Below, one piece after another: positions 27,087-34,744 of a stretch of 64,000 nucleotides of DNA (position 1 is the stretch's first letter; each line of letters begins with the position of its first letter). Source of the stretch: an uncultured Christensenella sp. (GTDB lineage Bacteria; Bacillota; Clostridia; Christensenellales; Pumilibacteraceae); the NCBI GenBank assembly GCA_910578545.1, contig CAJTPT010000008.1:1-64000 (forward strand). The letters are read 5' to 3'. Below the pieces are notes generated by a model. The model worked only from the letters and a program-made list of their open reading frames with translations, did not search any database and was not told the DNA's origin. A program made the position numbers and the translations under genes.

Positions 27087-27734
27087 CTAACAACAACGCA
27101 TTGCACTGCACAAGCAGTCTGTCAGGCAGTAAGCACAGCAGCACGTGGACAAGCAGTTGGACATATCCTGCGGATTATCGTACGTAGGCTGTTGGTTGTT
27201 ATAGCCGCCGTTATATCCGCCCTGGTTTTGCTGTGCTTGCTGATTGGGATTGGGGTTTGCGTTTTGGTTGGGGCGCTGAGGTCCGCCGATAACCATATTC
27301 AGCTTTTCGAGCGACGACTTATACTTGGGATTGTTGGGATCCTCGCGAAGCGCCATTTCGAGCTGAGCCTTGGATTCGGTAAGCCACTCGCGCTTATAGA
27401 AAACGATGGACTGCATATAGTGCCACTCGCCGTTGCGATCCTGAATGGAATCGAGCATATCCTGCGCCTCGTTGTACTTGCCTTGGCGAATGAGCTCGTC
27501 TATTATGCTGTAATCGCCGTTAAAGGACGCGGTCACCGTGTCGTGCTCGACGGTCGCGTTAATACGGTTCCAAGCCTCTTCGAGTTCTTGGAGCTTGCGA
27601 GCGCCCTCGTTGCCCTCCTCGCCCGACTTGAAACGCTGTTCGCCGTACTGTTCGCGGAGCGCGTAGTATCTTTCTTTTAGCTCTTCGGGAGTGGCGGTTT
27701 TGTCCATTCCCAAAACGGAATAAGGGTCTTTCAT
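27087..27734 (-). CDS. J-domain-like protein without HPD, with Cys-rich tail
   Basis: 215 residues from the ATG at 27734, chosen for AGGAG 4 nt upstream. Residues 1-70 match the DnaJ fold (KDPYSVLGMDKTATPEELKE, then QELEEAWNRI), but the loop that should hold HPD reads REQYGEQRF, so stimulation of DnaK in the normal way is unlikely. A TPR-like helical region follows, then a Gln/Asn/Gly/Pro-rich linker (NQNANPNPNQQAQQNQ), and a C-terminus with nine cysteines in about 25 residues (CLSTCCCAYCLTDCLC), a possible metal site or membrane-attached cluster. It follows trpS and DUF5685 on the same strand and may be cotranscribed. Confidence 0.8.
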   Translation of the reverse strand: MKDPYSVLGMDKTATPEELKERYYALREQYGEQRFKSGEEGNEGARKLQELEEAWNRINATVEHDTVTASFNGDYSIIDELIRQGKYNEAQDMLDSIQDRNGEWHYMQSIVFYKREWLTESKAQLEMALREDPNNPKYKSSLEKLNMVIGGPQRPNQNANPNPNQQAQQNQGGYNGGYNNQQPTYDNPQDMSNCLSTCCCAYCLTDCLCSAMRCC

Positions 27735-27803
27735 AACTCTCCTATACAACGTCTGATTAAGTGACGCGAGCAAGATTGCCGCACGGACTTATTCAGAGAT
27801 TCT

Positions 27804-28673
27804 TTATATTCGCGGCGGCTTAAGCTTTTTGGTCGAGCCTAATAGCTCCGCTGCTTTTTTGGGCATACCGTCGAATACAATATTTCGAATCAGTCCGTAG
27901 CTTTGCGTAAAGCGCATGCCGTTAAAACATTGCGCCACACGCATACACACGGTGTTGAAGCAAAATTCCAAATCGGCTTTGTGCGCCGCAATGAAGCTTT
28001 GCCTATCGGTAAATCCGCCGTATGCCGCAAGAAACGGATTGTACCTTTTGTGCCGAAAATCGTCGCCAATATCGTCAAGAGCGTCGACGAGATAAACGAA
28101 CTTGCCTATATTATAGCACAAACCTTTTAGATTGTCATCTGTTTGAACGCCCAAAATCAATTCCGGCAAAGCGCGAACCAGCGCCGCAAACGGGTCGGCG
28201 GCTCTATCTATACTCGTCACACCCGATTGTTCCACTTTTCGTTGGTCGGCATACGCCTTATCCACAGCTTCCCAAATCTCGGGATATGACTTTTTTGCCG
28301 CACGGAACGCGCCTTTTAGCGCACGCCGCACAAAGCGGTACTTTACTCCGTCGCCGTCTATTACGCCGTCGTTAGCCTTTTGGTATGACAGAAGTATATT
28401 AGCCGCACTAAGCCGTTCGAGAAGCTCGTTGGGCTGAAGTATCGCTTTCTTTTTTGGATTGAGGATACACCCGTGCTCTTCGATAACCACGTCCGCCGCC
28501 GAGTAGTCGTGAAGCAGCGCCGAAAGAAAGGCAAAGTCGTAGTTGGTGGAAAACCGCGGAAGATTGCCGTAAAGCGCGCCCGTTTGACAGCATAACCCGC
28601 AATAGAACGAGCGGTATAACACAAAGTCGCTTGCGCGCAACGTGTCTTTAAACGGAACGACGTACCCGTACAT
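27804..28673 (-). CDS. DUF5685 family protein
   Basis: 289 residues. The pattern YRSFYCGLCCQTGALYGNLP, then STNYDFAFLSALLHDYS, and an acidic motif DALDDIGDD fits DUF5685, an uncharacterised helical family of Clostridia. The acidic motif and all-helical build recall prenyl-synthase-like folds, but no activity is established. Its ATG shares one base with the trpS stop (TAATG), with no ribosome binding site, so translation is probably coupled to trpS. The J-like gene follows 69 nt downstream; the two often occur together, which hints that the J-like protein serves this one (inference). Confidence 0.8.
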   Translation of the reverse strand: MYGYVVPFKDTLRASDFVLYRSFYCGLCCQTGALYGNLPRFSTNYDFAFLSALLHDYSAADVVIEEHGCILNPKKKAILQPNELLERLSAANILLSYQKANDGVIDGDGVKYRFVRRALKGAFRAAKKSYPEIWEAVDKAYADQRKVEQSGVTSIDRAADPFAALVRALPELILGVQTDDNLKGLCYNIGKFVYLVDALDDIGDDFRHKRYNPFLAAYGGFTDRQSFIAAHKADLEFCFNTVCMRVAQCFNGMRFTQSYGLIRNIVFDGMPKKAAELLGSTKKLKPPRI

Positions 28674-29692
28674 TATATGCGCACAAACCCGATTTTTTTG
28701 TAGACTTTTTCAAGCGTGCGCCGAGCGATGCCCGCAGCCTTTTGCGCGCCGGCTAACATAAGCTCGGAAAGCGCCTTGTCGTCGCGGCGGTAGCTCTCGT
28801 ACTTCTGCTGAATGGGGCGAAGTACGTCCACCGTCGCCTCGCCCACACGCTGTTTAAACTCGGCGTACGACTTGCCCGCAAACTCGCGCTCGGCGGACTC
28901 TGCCGTACCGCCCGTGAGCGCCGCGTAAATCGTCAAGAGATTGGTTATACCCGGTTTGTCGTCCGCCGCCTTTACCTCGGCGCCGCAGTCGGTGACCGCG
29001 CGCTTAAACTTGCGCATAATCACCTCCGGCGTATCGAGGATAAACACCGTGCCGTCCTCGTTGCCCTCGCTCTTACCCATCTTTTTCGTCGGGTCGGACA
29101 GCGAGTGAATGCGCGCGCCGTAGGTAGGCACCTTGCCCTCGGGCACGGTAAAAGTCGGGCTGTAACGGTTGTTAAACCGCGTCGCTATCGTGCGGCATAG
29201 CTCGACATGTTGCATTTGATCCTCGCCGACAGGCACGATATCCGCTTGGTACAACAGGATATCCGCCGCCATGAGTACGGGATAGTCAAACAATCCGACG
29301 TTGACGTTGTCGGGCGCCTTCTTGCTCTTGTCCTTAAACTGCGTCATTCGGCTCGCCTCGCCGAACATGGTGTAGTTGTTAAGTAGCCAGCTAAGCTCGG
29401 CATGCGCGGTGACGTGCGACTGCATAAAAAGCACGTCGCGCTCGGGGTCGATTCCGATTGCGAGGAGCAACGCAAACAACCGCTTGCTGTTTTCGCGCAA
29501 GGTTTTAGGCTCGATTGCAACGGTTATAGCGTGCAAATCGGCGACGGCAAAAAGGCTGTCGTAATTCTCGCCCATGCCGCCCCAATACTTCATCGCGCCC
29601 AAATAGTTGCCGAGTGTAGGATTACCCGTGGGCTTGATTGCCGAAAACACGCGTTTGCGCCTTTCCTGTAACTTTTGTGTCTGTTCTTCCAT
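28673..29692 (-). CDS. trpS: tryptophanyl-tRNA synthetase
   Basis: 339 residues, normal length for class Ic TrpRS. It activates tryptophan with ATP and charges tRNA-Trp in the cytoplasm. The HIGH-like motif is TGNPTLGNYLGA (residues about 22-33), the tryptophan pocket includes the DLHA and GEDQMQHVEL motifs, and the KMSKS loop is KKMGKSEGN (about residue 205). AGGTG lies 5 nt before ATG. Only 74 bp separate it from the upstream gene, with no T-box leader, so it is likely expressed within a longer transcript. First gene of a trpS-DUF5685-J-like set. Confidence 0.98.
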   Translation of the reverse strand: MEEQTQKLQERRKRVFSAIKPTGNPTLGNYLGAMKYWGGMGENYDSLFAVADLHAITVAIEPKTLRENSKRLFALLLAIGIDPERDVLFMQSHVTAHAELSWLLNNYTMFGEASRMTQFKDKSKKAPDNVNVGLFDYPVLMAADILLYQADIVPVGEDQMQHVELCRTIATRFNNRYSPTFTVPEGKVPTYGARIHSLSDPTKKMGKSEGNEDGTVFILDTPEVIMRKFKRAVTDCGAEVKAADDKPGITNLLTIYAALTGGTAESAEREFAGKSYAEFKQRVGEATVDVLRPIQQKYESYRRDDKALSELMLAGAQKAAGIARRTLEKVYKKIGFVRI

Positions 29693-29766
29693 ACTGCACC
29701 TAAAACATTAGATAAGGATAAGAGATGATAAATAAAAAAGACATAATTGATTATTTGTGCGGCTCT

Positions 29767-30846
29767 TTAATTCCGAATTCGTATAAATTCGTGGCATTCC
29801 ATTGCGGTAAGCTCTTCCATTCGGTCGAGCAAATCGTCAAGCGGTCCGCTCTTTTCGCCCAGCGCGCGCATTACCTCCGGCGCGGACAAAAACGGGTCGT
29901 CGATTGACAGCACAACGGTCGGGCGCACAAACTCGCGTTCCGCCGCCGCAGCGTAAGCCGACGCAGTTTGCTTGTCGGCTACATACCCGTATTCGTCGAA
30001 GAGGTCGAAAATCGCTTCATCGGCGGTTTCGCCGTCAACGCAGTCCGCGGCTATAATATCGCGAACGTTTTCTATCTCGTCGGGCGTCAGCGAAAACCTT
30101 CCCGTTGCGTCAAGCTCTTTCATGCGCTCGCAAGTAAGCTCGGCATTCCCGCCGCCGACGTCATATATAAACCGCTCGATATTTTCGGCAAGCTCGGCTT
30201 TCGGCTTATTGCCGTCGAGGGCTGTATCGAACACGCCCGTGTCGATAAAATCGTAAAGCGCGTCATCGGTATCGCACGCGCACACAAGCCTGTTAACGGG
30301 TAGCCCCATGCGCCGAGCGTACCACCCCGACATAAGATATTCAAGACAACTCGCGGGCAATACAAAATCTATCAAATCGCCGCCCTTGATTTCGCCGTTG
30401 TTCACGAGGTCGCAGTACGCCGAATAGTAGCATACAGTCAGCGCCGCGATAGTGATTAAATCCGATTTGCCGCAAGTCGCCGCCTTGCAATTATTGCCGC
30501 CTGTCAAACCGATAAACTCGGGCAAGACACATCGAGTTATATCCGACGCCGTGCGCGTTGCCCCGTGCCACAGCTCGGCGATAAACAGATTATCGTCAAG
30601 CTTGATTACCGTAGTCGGGTCGTCGTCAAACTGCGAATACGCTTTTTCGCAATCCGCCTTTAACCCGAAAAAAGCGCCGAGTATAACCTCGGCACGTTCG
30701 GCATAGCCTTTTTCGCACAAGTCTGCGTAGCCGACGGTCGGCAGTTCGGGTACCAAAATCCCGCCGTCGTCACAAGCGCGTCGGATAACGGCAGTCGACC
30801 CGTCCGCCTCAACCGAAGCGCCGCGGGTTGAAACAAATTCAGCCAT
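29767..30846 (-). CDS. threonine-synthase-like pseudoenzyme
   Basis: 359 residues (threonine synthases of this clade are about 450-500). Homology to ThrC is clear in STRG near the start, GGILVPELP, AELWHGATRTASD (ThrC: HGPTxAFKD) and in FVLPASCLEYLMSGWYARR followed by VNRLVCACDTDDAL and FIDTGVFD. The PLP Schiff-base lysine is replaced by Ser101, and the phosphate-binding TGNFG loop by ASCLE (165-169), so PLP chemistry should be lost. It overlaps the upstream P-loop gene by 8 nt (ATGGCTGA), without its own ribosome binding site, so it is translationally coupled. Its last residues (IRIRN) and stop come from a repeat. Role unknown; perhaps regulatory or scaffold. Confidence 0.8.
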   Translation of the reverse strand: MAEFVSTRGASVEADGSTAVIRRACDDGGILVPELPTVGYADLCEKGYAERAEVILGAFFGLKADCEKAYSQFDDDPTTVIKLDDNLFIAELWHGATRTASDITRCVLPEFIGLTGGNNCKAATCGKSDLITIAALTVCYYSAYCDLVNNGEIKGGDLIDFVLPASCLEYLMSGWYARRMGLPVNRLVCACDTDDALYDFIDTGVFDTALDGNKPKAELAENIERFIYDVGGGNAELTCERMKELDATGRFSLTPDEIENVRDIIAADCVDGETADEAIFDLFDEYGYVADKQTASAYAAAAEREFVRPTVVLSIDDPFLSAPEVMRALGEKSGPLDDLLDRMEELTAMECHEFIRIRN

Positions 30847-31240
30847 TTATGATTTGGAACTTGTTTAAGAAGTTGGGAAGCTTGTCGGCCGAAACGGTAG
30901 CGGTAAAATCGGAATTGCCGTACTTTTCCATAACGTCGAAAATAGGCTTGAGAGCGTCGGGCGCGACGTCCAACAGTCTGCTTAGTCCGTCTACAAACAC
31001 GTGCTGAATATCGAAGTTGGTGGCAAGCATGCCCTTTAAGAAGCCGCACAGCTCGTACGTGTTGCGTACGCCGTACTCCGCAACGTTTACAAACCGAATG
31101 TTGGGCGCAAGACCGAGCGACTGGTTGTTGTCGGTAATGAATATGACTTGCCCTGTAGCAAGCTCCGCCGCTTTGTTAGCGGCGTCCATTATGCGCGAGG
31201 TTTTGCCCGAGCCTTTTGCTCCGTAGATAACAGAAATCAT
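30839..31240 (-). CDS. small P-loop ATPase
   Basis: 133 residues. Walker A GAKGSGKTS is at residues 7-15, and a Walker B-like HVFVDGLSRL lies about residue 79-88. Composition is soluble and no extra domain fits in this size, so it is a minimal RecA/KaiC-like nucleotide-binding fold. AAGGAG lies 10 nt before ATG. The gene ends 8 nt inside the threonine-synthase-like gene, which argues that the two products work together. Neighbours are aspartate aminotransferase upstream and trpS downstream. Function not recognised. Confidence 0.8.
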   Translation of the reverse strand: MISVIYGAKGSGKTSRIMDAANKAAELATGQVIFITDNNQSLGLAPNIRFVNVAEYGVRNTYELCGFLKGMLATNFDIQHVFVDGLSRLLDVAPDALKPIFDVMEKYGNSDFTATVSADKLPNFLNKFQIING

Positions 31241-31268
31241 AATATGTAATCTCCTTTATGGTTATTTA

Positions 31269-32468
31269 TCAGTCTTTAAGTTGCGAGATAAACGTAGACA
31301 GTGCGTTGATACCGCGCTCAATATCTATCTCCGACGCGGCGTACGACAGCCGAACATAGTCGGGTGCGCCAAAGCTTTCGCATGGAACGACCGCCACTAA
31401 AGCGTGCTCCAACAGCGCGGAAGCAAAGTCGAACGCACTGCGTATGCGCATTCCGTCGTAGCGCTTGCCAAAGAATCGACTTACCGACATCATAATATAA
31501 AACGCGCCCTTGGGCTCTATAAATTCCACACCCAAACGCTGTAATCGCAACATCATGAGAGCGCGCCGCGCGTCGAATGCGGCTTTCATGCCTTCCAAAA
31601 ACGCATCGCCGTGAAGCCTGTCGGTCAGCGCGACGGCGGACGCATACTGCGCAATGGAATTAACGTTGGAAGTGCTGTGGCTTTGCATGCTTGCCATTGC
31701 GGAAGCGATTTTCTCGTTTGCCGCCGCATAGCCCACGCGCCAGCCCGTCATGGAATAGGTCTTGGACAAGCCGTTAACAACAATCGTGCGTTCCTTTAAT
31801 ATGTCGGAATACGCCGCTATCGAATGGTGACTGCGCTCATAGGTCAGCTTTTCGTAAATCTCGTCGGACACGACATACATCTTGTGCTTTTCCACCGCGG
31901 CGGCAAGTGCGTTTATCTCGCTGCGCGTGTACACCGCGCCCGTAGGGTTGTTGGGATTGTTAAGCAAAAAGACTTTGGTCTTATCGGTAATCGCATGTTC
32001 AAGCTCGTCAGCCGTTATCTTAAAGCTGTTTTCCGACTTGGTTTGAACAAACACCGGCACGCCGCCCGCCATCTTGACTATCTCGGGATAGCTAAGCCAA
32101 TACGGCGACGGAATAATCACCTCGTCGCCGGGATCGAGTATCGCCATAAACGCGTTGAACAGCGAATGCTTGGCGCCGTTGCTCACTACGATGTTGCTCG
32201 GCTCGTAATCGAGCGCGTTGTCATTTTTGAGTTTTTCGCATATCGCCGAGCGAAGATTAAGCGTGCCAGCCGCAGGCGTGTACTTGGTACAGCCCTTGTC
32301 GAGCGCTTCTCGACCCGCGTCCATGATGTAATCGGGCGTGTTAAAGTCCGGCTCACCCGCAGCAAAAGACACAACCTTCATGCCGTCGGCTTTCATCTTT
32401 TTGGCGCGCGCCGTTATCTCGAGAGTGAGAGACGGCGCTATCGCTTTTGCGCGGTTTGCTATTTCCAT
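31269..32468 (-). CDS. class I aspartate aminotransferase
   Basis: 399 residues, normal for a class I/II PLP aminotransferase. Family markers are AAGEPDFNTP, the NNPNNPTGAVY motif, VSDEIYEKL, the PLP lysine in GLSKTYSMTGWRVGY (about residue 234) and the substrate arginine in YVRLSYA. It most likely exchanges the amino group between aspartate and 2-oxoglutarate (AspB/AspC subgroup I-gamma); other acceptors are possible. GGAG lies 5 nt before ATG. It follows dnaX by 83 bp on the same strand. Confidence 0.93.
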   Translation of the reverse strand: MEIANRAKAIAPSLTLEITARAKKMKADGMKVVSFAAGEPDFNTPDYIMDAGREALDKGCTKYTPAAGTLNLRSAICEKLKNDNALDYEPSNIVVSNGAKHSLFNAFMAILDPGDEVIIPSPYWLSYPEIVKMAGGVPVFVQTKSENSFKITADELEHAITDKTKVFLLNNPNNPTGAVYTRSEINALAAAVEKHKMYVVSDEIYEKLTYERSHHSIAAYSDILKERTIVVNGLSKTYSMTGWRVGYAAANEKIASAMASMQSHSTSNVNSIAQYASAVALTDRLHGDAFLEGMKAAFDARRALMMLRLQRLGVEFIEPKGAFYIMMSVSRFFGKRYDGMRIRSAFDFASALLEHALVAVVPCESFGAPDYVRLSYAASEIDIERGINALSTFISQLKD

Positions 32469-32551
32469 AGAATCTCCTTGCGCGGATGGCTGTAAGTCAA
32501 TTAGATTTTACACTATTGCAAAAGAAAAATCAAGTCCTATTATAAAAAAAA

Positions 32552-34315
32552 TCAGTCGACTACCACAACGCCGTCAACGCCGAACGTATCCTTTGCGCGG
32601 GAAATATCCTCGTTGAACATATCGTCGATCGTGCGCTCTATCACCGCACGTTTTTTAACGCCTAATCCGTCGAGCGCCGCGTCAAGTACATCCAAAACGG
32701 TCTTCTCGCCCATCTGCAAAAACACGTCGTCGGGCGATACGAAAGCGATGTATTCGTCGCGTTCTTTTACCTTGACGTCACGCGCAAGAAGCCGCATTAC
32801 GCGATTTTGGGCGGTCGACCCGGAGCGCCTTAACGTGCGCACGATTTGGCCGAACAGCTCTAATCCCACTTCCGCCGATGCCTTTAAATGCCAAAACTCG
32901 CCCTCGTCGGCGGCGGTCACTTTGCCCGCAACGGCGGGTTTACGCCGTAAAGCTTGCGCGGATATTTGAGGGACTGTTTCGCTTGGCGGCGGTAGGTCGG
33001 GCTCCGGCGGGGGCGGATAATAATCGTCGGGCGGCGGTAGGTAGTCGTAATCGTCCGTCGGCTTAGCCGCTTTCGCTACGCTCGGCTTTTGCGGTTGTAC
33101 CGTAGTTGTAGCAACGGTTTCGGCACGTGCACTCGGGGCATCTTCTACTTTATTTTTTTTTTGCTCCGCGGGGATTGCGGAGTTATTTTCGAGCGCGGCT
33201 ATTCTTTTGAGCAAATCCTTTTGATCTCGATTGCCGCATACGAGCTTGACGAGCGCGGTTTCCAAAAACACGCGCGGATTGACCGAATACTTAAGTCCGT
33301 TTTCGGCGGCGCCGAGCTCGGATAGGATAAACGAAATATCGCTCATGGCGTACTTATCGGCGGCGCCGATTATAGTATCGAGCGAAGTACGGTCGGCATT
33401 GATGATTCCGCCGTTCACCGCGGCCTCTCGCCCGACCGACTTGCATACCAAAACGTTTCGCGTGTAGTCGATAAGCTGACGGCACACCGCCGCCATGGAC
33501 TTGCCGCTTTTTACAAGCCCGTCAATCGCCGTGAGTACGCCCTTTAGGTCGCACGACGCGGTGCAGTCGAACAGCTTGGCAATCGCGCCCGTATCGCCCG
33601 CGCCCGTCAGTGCAAGCACTACGTCTGTCGTTATCTCCGCCGCGGCGGAAGCAAGCGTATCGGCTACCGACAGCGCGTCGCGCACACTGCCCTCACCGAG
33701 ACGCGCGATCTCCTCTGCGGCCTCCTCGGTGTACTTAATTCCTTCTTTGTCGTAAATGTTGGCTATATGCTTTGCCAAAACGTCAATGGGCACGAGCTTA
33801 AAGTCGAACCTAATGCACCGCGACAGAATTGTTTGCGGAAGCTTTTGCGGCTCGGTCGTCGCAAGAATAAAAATAACGTGCTCGGGCGGTTCCTCGATGG
33901 TTTTGAGCAGTGCGTTAAACGCGCCCCCCGTGAGCATGTGCACCTCGTCTATAATGTAAACCTTGTACTTGCACGCGACGGGCAGGTACTTGACTTTTTC
34001 ACGAATGTCGCGCGCGTCGTCCACACCGTTGTTGGACGCGGCGTCCATCTCGATAATATCCACGTTGTCGATTGCAAGCCGCTTGCAAACCTCGCACTCG
34101 CCGCACGGACTGCCGTTAACGGGGTGCAAACAATTAACCGCTCGCGCAAAAATACGCGCACACGAGGTTTTGCCTACGCCGCGACTGCCGGTAAACAAAT
34201 ACGCATGCCCGATCCTGCCGAGCTTTATTTGATTGGTCAAGGTCGTGACTATGGGGTCCTGACCTATCACCTCGTCAAAGGTGTTTGACCTATACTTTCT
34301 GTAAAGTGTTGCCAT
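32552..34315 (-). CDS. dnaX: DNA polymerase III subunits gamma and tau
   Basis: 587 residues. The clamp-loader ATPase domain has Walker A GSRGVGKTSCAR, the zinc cysteines (CLHP...CGECEVC), Walker B DEVHML and the sensor SRCIRF. A clamp-loader collar domain ends about residue 375. A proline-rich linker (DYDYLPPPDDYYPPPP) leads to the tau-specific C-terminal domain. At codons 385-388 (EQKKN) the mRNA has C-A10-T, preceded by a perfect stem-loop; a shift of one base in either direction stops at once and would give a gamma of about 388-389 residues. The promoter lies 6 nt before ATG and no Shine-Dalgarno is present, so the mRNA is probably leaderless. Downstream genes may be cotranscribed. Confidence 0.98.
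   Translation of the reverse strand: MATLYRKYRSNTFDEVIGQDPIVTTLTNQIKLGRIGHAYLFTGSRGVGKTSCARIFARAVNCLHPVNGSPCGECEVCKRLAIDNVDIIEMDAASNNGVDDARDIREKVKYLPVACKYKVYIIDEVHMLTGGAFNALLKTIEEPPEHVIFILATTEPQKLPQTILSRCIRFDFKLVPIDVLAKHIANIYDKEGIKYTEEAAEEIARLGEGSVRDALSVADTLASAAAEITTDVVLALTGAGDTGAIAKLFDCTASCDLKGVLTAIDGLVKSGKSMAAVCRQLIDYTRNVLVCKSVGREAAVNGGIINADRTSLDTIIGAADKYAMSDISFILSELGAAENGLKYSVNPRVFLETALVKLVCGNRDQKDLLKRIAALENNSAIPAEQKKNKVEDAPSARAETVATTTVQPQKPSVAKAAKPTDDYDYLPPPDDYYPPPPEPDLPPPSETVPQISAQALRRKPAVAGKVTAADEGEFWHLKASAEVGLELFGQIVRTLRRSGSTAQNRVMRLLARDVKVKERDEYIAFVSPDDVFLQMGEKTVLDVLDAALDGLGVKKRAVIERTIDDMFNEDISRAKDTFGVDGVVVVD
33153..33182 (-). promoter_or_regulatory. A10 slippage site with stem-loop inside dnaX
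   Basis: On the mRNA strand, CTCCGC-AATCCCC-GCGGAG (33182-33164) forms a 6-bp stem, then one C, then ten A (33162-33153), then TAAAGTAG. Eleven A give the stop TAA at once; nine A give ATA AAG TAG. GCGGAG could also act as an internal Shine-Dalgarno-like stimulator. Confidence 0.65.
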
Positions 34316-34321
34316 ATAAAC

Positions 34322-34350
34322 AGTATAATACCTTACCCTCGTTTTGTCAA
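34322..34350 (-). promoter_or_regulatory. dnaX promoter predicting a leaderless mRNA
   Basis: Minus strand: TTGACA (34350-34345), 17-bp spacer, TATACT (34327-34322); the ATG at 34315 follows after 6 bases, the same geometry as at 17019-17047. Confidence 0.8.
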
Positions 34351-34354
34351 GACA

Positions 34355-34693
34355 TTAGTATCGGGATTGTCGCAAGCTCGTGACGGACTCTCTAAGCTCG
34401 ATATCGGCGTCGTAACGACATCCCCGTGCAAGCTCGTCGGAAAATATTCCGCGCTCTGCCATAATCTTGACCGCCGAACACCCGCATATTTCGCACCGCG
34501 ATTAATATGCGTACTCGAGCGCGGCAAGCGGAGCGGACTTACCGGACTCGCACGCTTCGACTATGTCTAAACATATCCCGTGTCTGTCGTCCGTGTCGAT
34601 CACGCTGTCGCTATTCACAATATCGAGCACAGCTTCAGGTCGGGTGCAACCTTGATAAACCCTTCGATCCCGTCGGTTACCGCACAAAAACAT
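34355..34693 (-). pseudogene. broken gene with an in-frame stop and a frameshift
   Basis: A single minus-strand frame of 112 codons is interrupted by TAA at 34504-34502. Before it the sequence reads DSVIDTDDRHGICLDIVEAC and then GKSAPLAALEYAY; after it SRCEICGCSAVKIMAERGI continues to DIELRESVTSLRQSRY and a TAA at 34357-34355. Upstream, near 34630, the best protein-like sequence moves to another frame (VTDGIEGFIKVAPDL). So one frameshift and one nonsense change are needed to restore a gene. The CEICGC motif could be a metal site. It lies just upstream of the dnaX promoter and would abut the terminator at 34702-34732. Family not recognised. Confidence 0.6.
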
Positions 34694-34701
34694 TAATCAC
34701 G

Positions 34702-34732
34702 TAAAAAAACAGAGCCGATCGGCTCTGTTTTA
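34702..34732. terminator. bidirectional terminator
   Basis: ACAGAGCC-GATC-GGCTCTGT, a perfect 8-bp stem, flanked by A-run and T-run on both sides; on the minus strand it ends the transcript of the Gln/Ala-rich membrane protein gene. Confidence 0.88.
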
Positions 34733-34744
34733 TATTGCGTTTAA

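Noticed and set aside
29693..29766. A possible T-box leader for trpS.
   Set aside because: Only 74 bp are available and there is no T-box motif or terminator/antiterminator pair.
34320..34740. A search for SRP RNA or another small RNA next to dnaX, where it often lies in Firmicutes.
   Set aside because: No GGAAGGAAGCA-type loop or matching fold; the region is better explained as a broken gene plus a terminator.
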